Shown here piece by piece: positions 50,912 through 59,256 of a stretch of DNA of 64,000 bases. The DNA is from Pedobacter sp. AJM (lineage in GTDB: Bacteria; Bacteroidota; Bacteroidia; Sphingobacteriales; Sphingobacteriaceae). The DNA lies in NCBI RefSeq assembly GCF_002197755.1, contig NZ_NHOT01000003.1, positions 620,001 through 684,000 on the forward strand. Reading direction: 5' to 3'. Within the stretch, counting starts at the first letter, position 1. Every line of letters begins with the position of its first letter. A model generated the notes under the pieces. That model saw only the letters and a list, made by a program, of their open reading frames with translations. It was not told the origin of the DNA and made no database searches. The translations under genes were made by a program, and so were the position numbers.

Positions 50912-51583
50912 TTAATTATCTGTAATCACATGTGCCGTTAAGCTGGCAGCGGTATTGCCACTGAACCAAATGGTATAAATCTTACCTGCCTGAAAATTAG
51001 AATTATCAATGGTTTTAACTGTTCCGGAGCCTACAACATTATACCTGAGGTTTAAATCGGCATCTACAGAAAAATAGGTTGACGACTCTTTGTATTGTAA
51101 TCCGTTTACGAATAATGTTCCTGCCTGTACACTCACATTAATTCCTGTTGTAAAATAAGGCGTAAGGCTGATCAGTTTAATTTTAGCTTTTCCTGATTCG
51201 GTATTGCTTAAATTATCTTCATAGGATACAATTTCTTTTGCTCCTGAACGGTTACTGATCAAAAAAGTAGTATAGGTAATGGAAGGTGTATATTTAATAG
51301 AAGCTTTTGTTTCAACGTGATTATCCCCTATAAATTTAATATCCCTGCTTCCGGAAACCAGCTTCATATAATCTGTTGATTCAGAGAAAGCCAGTGCGGA
51401 ATTAGAAAGCTTTTCGTCATCAATAAAGATATCCTGAACTGCATTGGCCTGAATAGCATTCACTAACTTCACTTTTGATTCGCCTTTCACCTCGACATTT
51501 GGATCCGCTTTTTTACAAGAAAATAAAGAAGTAAGGATTAAACATGCGAAAAGAATAAAGAAAAGAGCGGAATGGCGTTTCAT
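50912..51583 (-). CDS. DUF4397 domain lipoprotein
   Basis: The 223-residue protein has the lipobox LFSC after a 22-residue signal, followed by GESKVKLVNAIQANAVQDIFIDDEKLSNSALAFSESTDYMKLVSGSRDIKF, a DUF4397 pattern. No enzymatic residues are recognised. It is followed after 58 bp by a paralogue and preceded, across a terminator, by dnaN. Confidence 0.8.
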   Translation of the reverse strand: MKRHSALFFILFACLILTSLFSCKKADPNVEVKGESKVKLVNAIQANAVQDIFIDDEKLSNSALAFSESTDYMKLVSGSRDIKFIGDNHVETKASIKYTPSITYTTFLISNRSGAKEIVSYEDNLSNTESGKAKIKLISLTPYFTTGINVSVQAGTLFVNGLQYKESSTYFSVDADLNLRYNVVGSGTVKTIDNSNFQAGKIYTIWFSGNTAASLTAHVITDN

Positions 51584-51602
51584 AGCAGGGTTTGGTTATA
51601 AC

Positions 51603-51635
51603 AAAAATGGCTTGGTCAAAAACCAAGCCATTTTT
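51603..51635 (-). terminator. Strong terminator of dnaN
   Basis: AAAAATGGCTTGGT (51603-51616) pairs perfectly with 51622-51635 around a 5-nt loop, 19 bp downstream of the dnaN stop on the minus strand, and has an A-run/T-run on either side. Confidence 0.85.
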
Positions 51636-51653
51636 TATATTTAATGAAACAGA

Positions 51654-52778
51654 TTAATAGCTGTTATTCAGCATAACCGGCATCACCAACATCAAAACAT
51701 CTTCGTTTTCATCATTGGTTTGAGGAATGAGTAAGCCGGCCCTGTTTGGTGTTGAAAGTTCTAAGGTAACTTCATCACCACTAAGGTTGGTGAGCATTTC
51801 AATCAGAAAACGGGCATTAAAGCCAATTTCAAGATCTTCTCCATCGTATTGACAGCTTAAACGTTCATGTGCTTCATTGGCAAAATCCAAATCTTCAGAA
51901 GAGATATTAAGTTCACTTCCATTGATTTTTAACCTCACCTGGTGAGTGGTTTTATTTGCAAAAATCACTACCCTACGAAGGGTATTTAAAAATAATCCCC
52001 TGTCAATTACCAGTTTATTTGGATTGTTCTGAGGAATCACCGCCTCATAATCTGGATAACGTTCGTCTATTAAACGACACACCAGGTTGATGTTATCAAA
52101 TTTAAAGAATGCGCTTGTGGCATTATAATCAACTGACACATTAATATCTGTTGATGGTAAAGCTGCTTTTAAAAGTGTCAGTGCTTTTTTAGGAAGAATA
52201 AATGAAGTGGCTTTATCGGCCTTACTATCCATGCGACGGTAACGCACCAGCTTGTGGGCATCAGTTGCTACGAATGTGATGTGCTGAGGCGATAGCTGGC
52301 AAAATACACCAGTCATTGCAGGGCGCAACTCATCATTACTTACCGCAAATATGGTTTTGGTAATAGCTTCTGTTAAAACAGACGCCGGTAAATTTACCGA
52401 AGAAGCATTTTCTACCACCGGAATTTTAGGGAAATCATCCCCGTTTTCACCACTTAATTTATATTTACCATCACCAGCACTGATTTCTATTGCAAAGGTA
52501 CTGTCGTCAATATTGAACGCAATGGGTTGATCTGGTAATGTTTTGAGGGTATCTAATAAAATTTTAGATGGAACAGCTACTTTACCTTCTTCCTTTGACT
52601 CTACAGCTAATGAGGTGGTCATGCTGGTTTGTAAATCGGTAGCTGAGATCGTGAGGTTTCCCTCTTTAATTTCAAAAAGAAAATTTTCTAGTATAGGTAG
52701 AACTGTACTGCTGCTTGATGCACCATTTACAGTTTGCAGGTGTTTTAATAAGGTTGATGTGGATACAATAAATCTCAT
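51654..52778 (-). CDS. dnaN: DNA polymerase III beta subunit (sliding clamp)
   Basis: The 374-residue protein shows the three-domain clamp pattern: MRFIVSTSTLLKHLQTVNGA, the FATDAHKLVRYRR segment (second domain, HxLxR), and the C-terminal MLVMPVMLNN, which matches the usual end MPMRL. DnaN tethers the polymerase to DNA. It is not next to dnaA; instead it is directly downstream of gldF-gldG, which I recall as the usual Bacteroidota order. Confidence 0.94.
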   Translation of the reverse strand: MRFIVSTSTLLKHLQTVNGASSSSTVLPILENFLFEIKEGNLTISATDLQTSMTTSLAVESKEEGKVAVPSKILLDTLKTLPDQPIAFNIDDSTFAIEISAGDGKYKLSGENGDDFPKIPVVENASSVNLPASVLTEAITKTIFAVSNDELRPAMTGVFCQLSPQHITFVATDAHKLVRYRRMDSKADKATSFILPKKALTLLKAALPSTDINVSVDYNATSAFFKFDNINLVCRLIDERYPDYEAVIPQNNPNKLVIDRGLFLNTLRRVVIFANKTTHQVRLKINGSELNISSEDLDFANEAHERLSCQYDGEDLEIGFNARFLIEMLTNLSGDEVTLELSTPNRAGLLIPQTNDENEDVLMLVMPVMLNNSY

Positions 52779-52797
52779 GATATTATTTAGTCTTCTT

Positions 52798-52805
52798 CAA
52801 AAATA
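52798..52805 (-). promoter_or_regulatory. TAnnTTTG -7 element of dnaN
   Basis: Minus-strand TATTTTTG with 19 nt to the dnaN ATG, overlapping the gldG stop region. Confidence 0.45.
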
Positions 52806-52811
52806 TAAAAA

Positions 52812-54497
52812 TTATTTAGCGTACTTGTATTTGCGGTAATAATGTTGAAAAATCGCAAAGAATATTAACAATAACAAAGGAACTGCAATATTTATAAACT
52901 GCCATCGGGCTTTTTCGAGTTTTATTTTGGTTTTATCCAGCAACCTGATTTTCACTTCTTTGTTTCTGAGTATAATCAGGTTATCATCGTCGGTAAAATA
53001 ATCAACAATATTTAACAGTAGTGCTTTATTGCCATAAGTGCGCTGGCTAAACCGGTCAAAACCCAAAGGAAAAGGTGAATGGTCTCTTTCAGAAACCTGA
53101 TTCCTGAAGACATCCCCATCGCCGATGACGATCATTTTTGTAGTTTTACTGTTTAAATCCTGGGTATAAGGTACTGAAATTCCAGTCGGCAATGGTCTGC
53201 CCGCAAATACAGAAGGAAAATGCCCTTCCATCATTAAACCTACGTGCTGTGGTACGCCTTGAAATGCACGGGGGTCCAGCTGTTCACTAATCATCTGTAA
53301 ACTGAAAGGCTTAGGGGTATTGTAAACCTTATTAAATGCTGAAGTATTGAGAATGAATGATTTCGTAACACCCTTAACCGCTATGCTATCTACCGTACCA
53401 GGAAACTCCGACTTTATACCATCTAGTTTTTTCACCACACTTTGGCTCGTATCCGGAAGTAAGATAGGGTAATAGATCCATGGCAAGAGTTGCATCTGGC
53501 TTTGTCCGCCAACAGGCCCTGTTGAAACTGGAATTTCGGCACAATTTGCCGGATCAGCAATCAGATTATAATTAAGTCTCGCCCCATACATAAAAAGCAT
53601 ATCATCCAGGTTCAGGTTGCGGCTGGTCGCCATCTGCCCGCTCCTCTGTCTCAAACTATCCAGTTCTGCATTTACCTGATCAATGCTCCAGAGTATACGC
53701 CCGCCATTCATCACAAAATAATTGATTTTGTATTTTTCCGTTTCCGAAAACGGCTTAACCGGCTTGGCAATAATCATCATGTTCAACTTATCCAGCCCGG
53801 CCTTATCAATGGTGTTCAAATCCACGCGTCCTACTTCATAACTACTCGAAAGCGTTCGGATGGCATCTCCAATCTGTAAATCGTTAAGTTCTCCATTTGA
53901 TTCGGTAAATCCAATCCTGGGATTTTTTCCGGTAATTACTTTTTTTAAGCTTGCTGTAAAAACATATTCCAGGTTTTCAATGGCCCGGTTTATATTATCT
54001 TCATAACTGCCGCGGGTATCTAAATTCTGAAAAAGCTTTACCGGAAATTCCTTATTGTCCGTTTCAATCATGGCCATTGGATACACTAATTTCTGTGTCA
54101 GTCCGGCTTCTGTTTTAACACTTAAATTGGTTGCCTCAATCCCTCTTTCATATAAGTTATTGATCACGGTGTCCTGATCGGATTGATTTAATCCGGCCAG
54201 CGGATCAACAAAAACAATTTTCAGATCGGCATTAGAATAAGCTTTATAATCTGACAAAATATCATTTACCGCGGCCTGAAGACGTTTAAATGCAGGAGGC
54301 AATTCACCATCTAAAAAAACAGTGACGGTAATGGGCTTCGTATTTTTAGCCAGAATATCTTTTGTTTTATTACTTAAAGTAAACCGCTTATCTATAGTAA
54401 AATCAAAGCGGTAAAAAATATAGTTTCCAATAATATTGATGGCAATGATTGCGATAAAAAACAAGATCATATACAGCCATTTTTTCCCTTTTTCCAT
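52812..54497 (-). CDS. gldG: Gliding motility ABC transporter substrate-binding-like protein GldG
   Basis: The 561-residue protein has an N-terminal membrane helix (about 9-29), a GldG/ABC-type extracytoplasmic domain with NTKPITVTVFLDGELPPAFKRLQ and GFTESNGELNDLQIGDAIRTLSSSYEV, and a C-terminal membrane helix (about 533-552). GldG works with GldF and GldA as an ABC complex associated with gliding. Its start overlaps the gldF stop by one base (54497), showing tight coupling. Confidence 0.92.
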   Translation of the reverse strand: MEKGKKWLYMILFFIAIIAINIIGNYIFYRFDFTIDKRFTLSNKTKDILAKNTKPITVTVFLDGELPPAFKRLQAAVNDILSDYKAYSNADLKIVFVDPLAGLNQSDQDTVINNLYERGIEATNLSVKTEAGLTQKLVYPMAMIETDNKEFPVKLFQNLDTRGSYEDNINRAIENLEYVFTASLKKVITGKNPRIGFTESNGELNDLQIGDAIRTLSSSYEVGRVDLNTIDKAGLDKLNMMIIAKPVKPFSETEKYKINYFVMNGGRILWSIDQVNAELDSLRQRSGQMATSRNLNLDDMLFMYGARLNYNLIADPANCAEIPVSTGPVGGQSQMQLLPWIYYPILLPDTSQSVVKKLDGIKSEFPGTVDSIAVKGVTKSFILNTSAFNKVYNTPKPFSLQMISEQLDPRAFQGVPQHVGLMMEGHFPSVFAGRPLPTGISVPYTQDLNSKTTKMIVIGDGDVFRNQVSERDHSPFPLGFDRFSQRTYGNKALLLNIVDYFTDDDNLIILRNKEVKIRLLDKTKIKLEKARWQFINIAVPLLLLIFFAIFQHYYRKYKYAK

Positions 54498-55222
54498 TAT
54501 CGCTTCCCTCCTATTATTAATCTGGTAAACAATAAAAAAAGCAGCGTAAAACTGATAAAGTACAGTAAATCCCTGGTATCCAGCACACCTCTGCTCATTG
54601 AGCTATAATGTGCACTGATACCGAAACTTGAAATGGTACTTTGGAAGTGCTGTAAAAAAGCCACCTGACTGGTATATTCAAATCCTAAAAAGACAAAGGC
54701 ACATAATGCGGCGCAAATCACAAAAGCAATGACCTGATTTTTCGTTAATGCAGAAGCAAAAATGCCTATTGATGTAAAAATGGCGCCGAGAAAAAATAAA
54801 CCGATGTATGATCCGGTTACCGCTCCTGAATCAATATTTCCTTCCGGAAATCCCAGTTTTGAAATGGAGTAAGAATAAACGAGTGTTGGAATTAACGCAA
54901 AAAATACCAGCACCAGGCAGGCCAGAAACTTCGCAATGATTATCTGCCACAGGGAAACGGGCCGGGTGATTAAGAGTTCGTAAGTTCCCTCCCTGCGTTC
55001 TTCGGCAAAAGACCTCATGGTGATGGCCGGAATCAGAAACATAAATAAGTAAGGCACCAGACTAAAAAAGCCATCCATTTCGGCATAGCCATAATCCAGA
55101 ATTGATGTGTCAGGAAAAAACCAGAGCAACAAGCCAGAAATAAGCAGGAAAATGCCAATGGTGATATAAGCCACCATTGAACTTAAGAAACTGAATAACT
55201 CGCGTTTAAAAACTGCGTACAT
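54497..55222 (-). CDS. gldF: Gliding motility ABC permease GldF
   Basis: The 241-residue protein has six helices, the ABC-2 permease opening MYAVFKRELFSFLSSMVAYITIGIFLLISG, and the EERREGTYELLITRPVSLWQIIIAKFLAC motif typical of GldF/NosY permeases. It acts with the ATPase GldA. Upstream lies a 337-bp gap before gldA, so gldA is not simply in the same tight operon. Confidence 0.92.
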   Translation of the reverse strand: MYAVFKRELFSFLSSMVAYITIGIFLLISGLLLWFFPDTSILDYGYAEMDGFFSLVPYLFMFLIPAITMRSFAEERREGTYELLITRPVSLWQIIIAKFLACLVLVFFALIPTLVYSYSISKLGFPEGNIDSGAVTGSYIGLFFLGAIFTSIGIFASALTKNQVIAFVICAALCAFVFLGFEYTSQVAFLQHFQSTISSFGISAHYSSMSRGVLDTRDLLYFISFTLLFLLFTRLIIGGKR

Positions 55223-55559
55223 ACCACGTTAAAATGCCGAAGTTAATTAAATATTCGGGCATATTAAAGGTACAAAACGGCTAATTCGTTCAGAAAGCGT
55301 TGTTGCTATTCCGCTTTAATGAAATATATTACCTTATCATTGATTAAAATAAAAGCTAACGTTAACAGCACACACTTTATCTTTTCATTAGTTAAATCTA
55401 ACACTTAGCCAAGGTATCATTTTAACCCAAATCAGATCTTTCATGAAGTTACTCCATTATTTAACTAATAGCTGGCTGTAAGATTTAGCATGAAAATATT
55501 TCTATACTAATATAAATACCAGCACTTTCATCTTCCCGAAATAGGGATTAATAAAGCAA
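55223..55559. other. 337-bp gap between gldF and gldA
   Basis: A+T-rich DNA with no gene, strong hairpin or repeat that I can see. It presumably contains the gldF-gldG promoter, but I found no clear TAnnTTTG element close to the gldF start. Confidence 0.4.
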
Positions 55560-56267
55560 TCAGGCCGTAAGTTTTCTGAAAATATCCTCCAGTGAGATCT
55601 GATGATGCACTTTTTTCAGGCCTTCAAGCGTATCGTTCGCTACAATTTTACCTTTATTGACGATGATGATGTCATCACAAATGGCTTCTACCTCTTGCAT
55701 AATATGTGTAGAAATAATAACCGTTTTATTTTTACCCAGCTCCTTAATTAAAGCACGAATATCTATTAATTGGTTAGGATCTAAACCTGAAGTAGGTTCA
55801 TCCAGAATCAAAACATCGGGATTATGAATAATAGCCTGTGCCAGTCCTACCCGCTGGCGGTAACCTTTTGATAACATCGCAATTTTCTTGTGTTGCTCTG
55901 GTGTTAAACCCACCAGCTTAATCACTTCATCCACACGACCCGGTATATCTTTTAACTTATAAGTATGCCCCACATAGCCCAGATACTCCCTTACATACAT
56001 TTCCGGATAAAGCGGTGTATTTTCGGGCAAATAACCGATGTGTTTTTTAGCCTCAAGAGATTGCGTAACGATATTTTTATTTGAAATCTCCGCACTGCCG
56101 GATGTTGGTTCCAGGTAACCGGTTAACATGCGCATAGTTGTTGACTTCCCCGCACCATTTGGTCCCAAAAACCCTAAAATACGCCCCGCCCTGGCTTCAA
56201 AACTAATTGAATCAACAGCCTTTTGTGCATCGTAATGTTTGGAAATATTTCTTACTGAAATGCTCAT
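55560..56267 (-). CDS. gldA: Gliding motility ABC ATPase GldA
   Basis: The 235-residue protein has Walker A GPNGAGKST (35-43), the Q-loop/ENTPLYPEM region, signature LSKGYRQRVGLAQ (131-143), and Walker B VLILDEPTSGLD (151-162). GldA hydrolyses ATP for the GldF-GldG complex needed for gliding in Flavobacterium. It lies upstream of gldF on the same strand. Confidence 0.93.
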   Translation of the reverse strand: MSISVRNISKHYDAQKAVDSISFEARAGRILGFLGPNGAGKSTTMRMLTGYLEPTSGSAEISNKNIVTQSLEAKKHIGYLPENTPLYPEMYVREYLGYVGHTYKLKDIPGRVDEVIKLVGLTPEQHKKIAMLSKGYRQRVGLAQAIIHNPDVLILDEPTSGLDPNQLIDIRALIKELGKNKTVIISTHIMQEVEAICDDIIIVNKGKIVANDTLEGLKKVHHQISLEDIFRKLTA

Positions 56268-56283
56268 TTTGTTTTATATAACC

Positions 56284-56332
56284 GCAAAGAACACTAAGTT
56301 TTTCGCAAAGGCTGTAAAGTTAGCCAAGTAAG
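56284..56332. repeat. Heptamer-phased GCAAAGA tract upstream of gldA
   Basis: Units such as GCAAAGA, ACACTAA, GTTTTTC and GCAAAGG follow a 7-bp phase between the GDPD stop and the gldA start. The tract lies 6 bp from the GDPD stop codon region and is more degenerate than the others. Confidence 0.55.
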
Positions 56333-56338
56333 ACGTTT

Positions 56339-57256
56339 CTAATTAATGCGTGCTGATTTCAACTTTTTATTGTACCTGAATTTATCAAGCTGCTCAGCTG
56401 CTTGGGGGATATTATCGCCAGATAAGATGTCCGCTCCATTGTTTACCAGGTGGTAATAAATATTTCTGGCCGGACTGGCAATCGCACTTTTATCAATGTT
56501 ACCCATGGTTCCTAAAATGGTGGTAATGCCCCTGGCGTGAAGAAATTGATATAATTCCTTATCAGGTGCCGAAACGCCAACAAAAGCCACAATTCTATTG
56601 TCGGGAATACCCAGAGCATTGAGCCGTTTCAACTCTGATTGTTTCTGTACCGATGCAGAAATCATTAAATCCGGCGCCAGGCGATGAACCTCTTCTGCCT
56701 GATTTGCATTATAGGTAATGAGGATAGCATTACTTTCTACCTGGTATTGTCGCACTTTTTCAATCACTTTCGCATAAGAAACGCCCTTTTTCAAATCGAT
56801 TGTTAACAATACCTTTCCTTTACTCCAGCTTAAAACACTATCAAGCGTGGGGATCTTAAAACTGGTTTCTTTCCCTTCATTATCTTTCAGGTTAAATGAT
56901 TGAAGTTCTTCGTACTTGTAATTTCCAATCGGGCCTTTTCCAGTTGAGGTCCGGTCTAAATTATCATCATGCATAATCACCATCACCGAATCTTTGCTGT
57001 AAGCAATATCAAATTCGATGACCATGGGATTATAAGTGGTTGCATTATTAAAGGTTTCAATACAATTTTCAGGAAAACCGGGCATCGGGCCACCTCTGTG
57101 TGCACTGATTAATGGAAAACGGTTTTCCGGGCTCCATTTTAAGAATTGATAGAGTTCCTGAATATTATTAAACTTAATATATTGATGAGCTTCCTCCTGG
57201 CCGCATGCGGCGAAAATGGTCAGAAAACTCAATAAAATGAGATGATAAAATTTCAT
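56339..57256 (-). CDS. Lipoprotein glycerophosphodiester phosphodiesterase
   Basis: The 305-residue protein has a lipobox (TIFAAC) and the GDPD fold: SAHRGG (His53), EFDIAYSKD (Glu81, Asp83) and IMHDDNLDRTSTGKG (His96). Together these residues bind Ca2+ and cleave glycerophosphodiesters to sn-glycerol-3-phosphate. Location is the outer membrane or periplasm. A -7 element lies 4 bp from the start codon. Confidence 0.92.
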   Translation of the reverse strand: MKFYHLILLSFLTIFAACGQEEAHQYIKFNNIQELYQFLKWSPENRFPLISAHRGGPMPGFPENCIETFNNATTYNPMVIEFDIAYSKDSVMVIMHDDNLDRTSTGKGPIGNYKYEELQSFNLKDNEGKETSFKIPTLDSVLSWSKGKVLLTIDLKKGVSYAKVIEKVRQYQVESNAILITYNANQAEEVHRLAPDLMISASVQKQSELKRLNALGIPDNRIVAFVGVSAPDKELYQFLHARGITTILGTMGNIDKSAIASPARNIYYHLVNNGADILSGDNIPQAAEQLDKFRYNKKLKSARIN

Positions 57257-57260
57257 AAGG

Positions 57261-57268
57261 CAAAAATA
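57261..57268 (-). promoter_or_regulatory. TAnnTTTG -7 element 4 nt before the GDPD gene
   Basis: Minus-strand TATTTTTG followed by CCTT and ATG. Member of the short-leader set. Confidence 0.5.
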
Positions 57269-57351
57269 GTAAAAAATGGATGATGTATAGGGTTATAAGA
57301 AAAATGGAAGCAGGGGAGACAAACTTTCATTATTACACCACTTTTGCAAAC

Positions 57352-57407
57352 TAAACCCGATGGCAGCGAGCACGAAGTAAAGCGTACAGCGGGACTGGAG
57401 CAACCGA
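57352..57407 (+). repeat. Dispersed repeat, copy A
   Basis: TAAACCCGATGGCAGCGAGC begins the copy, followed by CACGAAGTAAAGCGTACAGC and GGGACT. It matches the reverse complement of 31981-32033, apart from a 9-bp insertion in copy B. The short frames crossing it are not genes. Confidence 0.7.
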
Positions 57408-57521
57408 TCAGCATTACCATTGCTTTACCACTAAATCGCCTAAAGGGAGACCCTGTAAACCGCATAATGGTTTCGTTCAAAAACCTTCAGCCTTATACCT
57501 TTAAACCCTCCGCCTTTTTAT

Positions 57522-57529
57522 TATCTTTG
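57522..57529 (+). promoter_or_regulatory. TAnnTTTG -7 element 7 nt before glyS
   Basis: TATCTTTG followed by CTGCATT and ATG. Member of the short-leader set. Confidence 0.55.
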
Positions 57530-57536
57530 CTGCATT

Positions 57537-59180
57537 ATGGCTCAAAAGAATAACGACGAACAATTTAAAAATGTAATCTCACATGCAAAGGAATACGGTT
57601 TTGTATTTCAAAGCAGCGAAATATATGATGGCTTAAGTGCCGTTTACGACTACGGGCAATTGGGTGCCGAGTTAAAAAACAACATCAAATCATACTGGTG
57701 GAAAGCCATGGTACAAATGCATGAAAATATTGTAGGAATTGATTCTGCGATTTTTATGCATCCTAAAGTTTGGAAAGCCAGTGGTCACGTGGATGGTTTT
57801 AACGACCCGATGATCGACAATAAAGATTCGAAAAAACGTTACCGTGCCGACCAGCTACTGGAAAATAAAATTGATGAATTATATTCTGAACTGGCCAATT
57901 TCAGTGTTGAAAACAAAGCTAAGTTTCAGGAGTTTCAACATGAAATTTTAGGTCTGAGTGATGAAGGTCAGGCCGCGTGGATTCCTGGTTTTAAAGATGA
58001 AAATGACATTTTAGAGCATGAGAAATATCCTTTTATTAATGAAGCCAGCTGGAGATTTGTAAAAAAAGGCTTAGCACTTGAGGTTGAAATGAACCTGGCA
58101 CTTAAATCTGAAAATTTAGCACAGCTAAAGGATTTAATTGTTGATTATAAAGTGATTTGCCCGATCTCTAAAACCTCCAACTGGACAGATGTACGCCAGT
58201 TTAACCTGATGTTCAGCACTCAGTTTGGTGCTATGGCAGAGGGCAGTGATGAAGTCTATCTTCGTCCGGAAACGGCTCAAGGTATTTTTGTAAACTTTTT
58301 GAACGTTCAAAAATCAGGAAGGATGAAAATTCCTTTCGGAATTGCCCAAATTGGTAAAGCCTTCAGAAATGAAGTAATTGCCCGTCAGTTCATTATGCGC
58401 ATGCGCGAATTTGAGCAGATGGAAATGCAGTTTTTCGTTCGCCCTGGTGATGACAAAAAATGGTTTGAATACTGGAAAGAAGCCCGCTTGAAATGGCATA
58501 AAGCTTTAGGAACATCGCCTGAAAAATACCGTTACCATGACCACGTAAAACTGGCGCATTATGCCAATGCAGCCACAGATATTGAATTTGAATTCCCATT
58601 CGGATTTAAGGAAGTGGAAGGAATTCATAGCCGTACAGATTTCGATTTAACGCAACACCAGGAATTTTCCGGCAAGAAAATGCAATATTTCGACAATGAT
58701 TTAAATGAAGATGGCAAGCCTTACGGAAACTATGTGCCATATGTGATTGAAACTTCAATCGGTTTAGACCGTATGTTTCTGTTAACCATGATTAATGCTT
58801 TTGAAGAGCAGGACTTAAGTACAGCAGAAAAACAGGACAGTCGTACATTGTTACGCCTGCACCCTGCTTTGGCACCTTATAAAGTTGCAGTTTTCCCATT
58901 GACTAAAAAAGATGGTTTACCGGAAAAAGCCCGCGAAATTATGGATACCCTGAAGTTCGATTTCAATTGCATATATGAAGAGAAAGATGCCATTGGCAAA
59001 CGTTACCGCCGTCAGGATGCGGTTGGTACACCTTTTTGTTTAACTATCGATCACCAGAGTTTAGAAGACAATACCGTAACCATCCGCCATCGCGACAGCA
59101 TGGAACAAGAACGTGTTGCTATTGCTGATTTAGCCGATATTATTGGCAAAGCAGTGAGTTGGAAAACACTACTTGCCTAA
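57537..59180 (+). CDS. glyS: Glycine--tRNA ligase, dimeric type
   Basis: The 547-residue class II synthetase has AKEYGFVFQSSEIYDGLSAVYDYGQLGAELKNNIKSYWW, the class II motif 2 region RPETAQGIFVNF and QIGKAFRNE, motif 3 GLDRMF, and a C-terminal anticodon domain with RRQDAVGTPFCLTID. It charges tRNA-Gly. The sequence is of the single-chain, eukaryote-like alpha2 type. It is slightly longer than the typical ~500 residues. Confidence 0.94.
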   Translation: MAQKNNDEQFKNVISHAKEYGFVFQSSEIYDGLSAVYDYGQLGAELKNNIKSYWWKAMVQMHENIVGIDSAIFMHPKVWKASGHVDGFNDPMIDNKDSKKRYRADQLLENKIDELYSELANFSVENKAKFQEFQHEILGLSDEGQAAWIPGFKDENDILEHEKYPFINEASWRFVKKGLALEVEMNLALKSENLAQLKDLIVDYKVICPISKTSNWTDVRQFNLMFSTQFGAMAEGSDEVYLRPETAQGIFVNFLNVQKSGRMKIPFGIAQIGKAFRNEVIARQFIMRMREFEQMEMQFFVRPGDDKKWFEYWKEARLKWHKALGTSPEKYRYHDHVKLAHYANAATDIEFEFPFGFKEVEGIHSRTDFDLTQHQEFSGKKMQYFDNDLNEDGKPYGNYVPYVIETSIGLDRMFLLTMINAFEEQDLSTAEKQDSRTLLRLHPALAPYKVAVFPLTKKDGLPEKAREIMDTLKFDFNCIYEEKDAIGKRYRRQDAVGTPFCLTIDHQSLEDNTVTIRHRDSMEQERVAIADLADIIGKAVSWKTLLA

Positions 59181-59219
59181 TTGATCACCTAAGAACATTT
59201 TAGTTTGGTTATCATATTT

Positions 59220-59250
59220 AGTCGCAGGTTTTAACCTGCGACTTTTTTTT
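59220..59250 (+). terminator. Strong terminator of glyS
   Basis: AGTCGCAGGTT (59220-59230) is perfectly complementary to 59233-59243 around a 2-nt TT core (larger loop in reality), followed by a run of seven Ts. Confidence 0.9.
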
Positions 59251-59256
59251 GGAAAA

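Noticed and set aside
57253..57553. Short frames on both strands between the GDPD gene and glyS
   Set aside because: They overlap the dispersed repeat copy and two promoters, have no signal or family similarity, and one runs into the glyS start.
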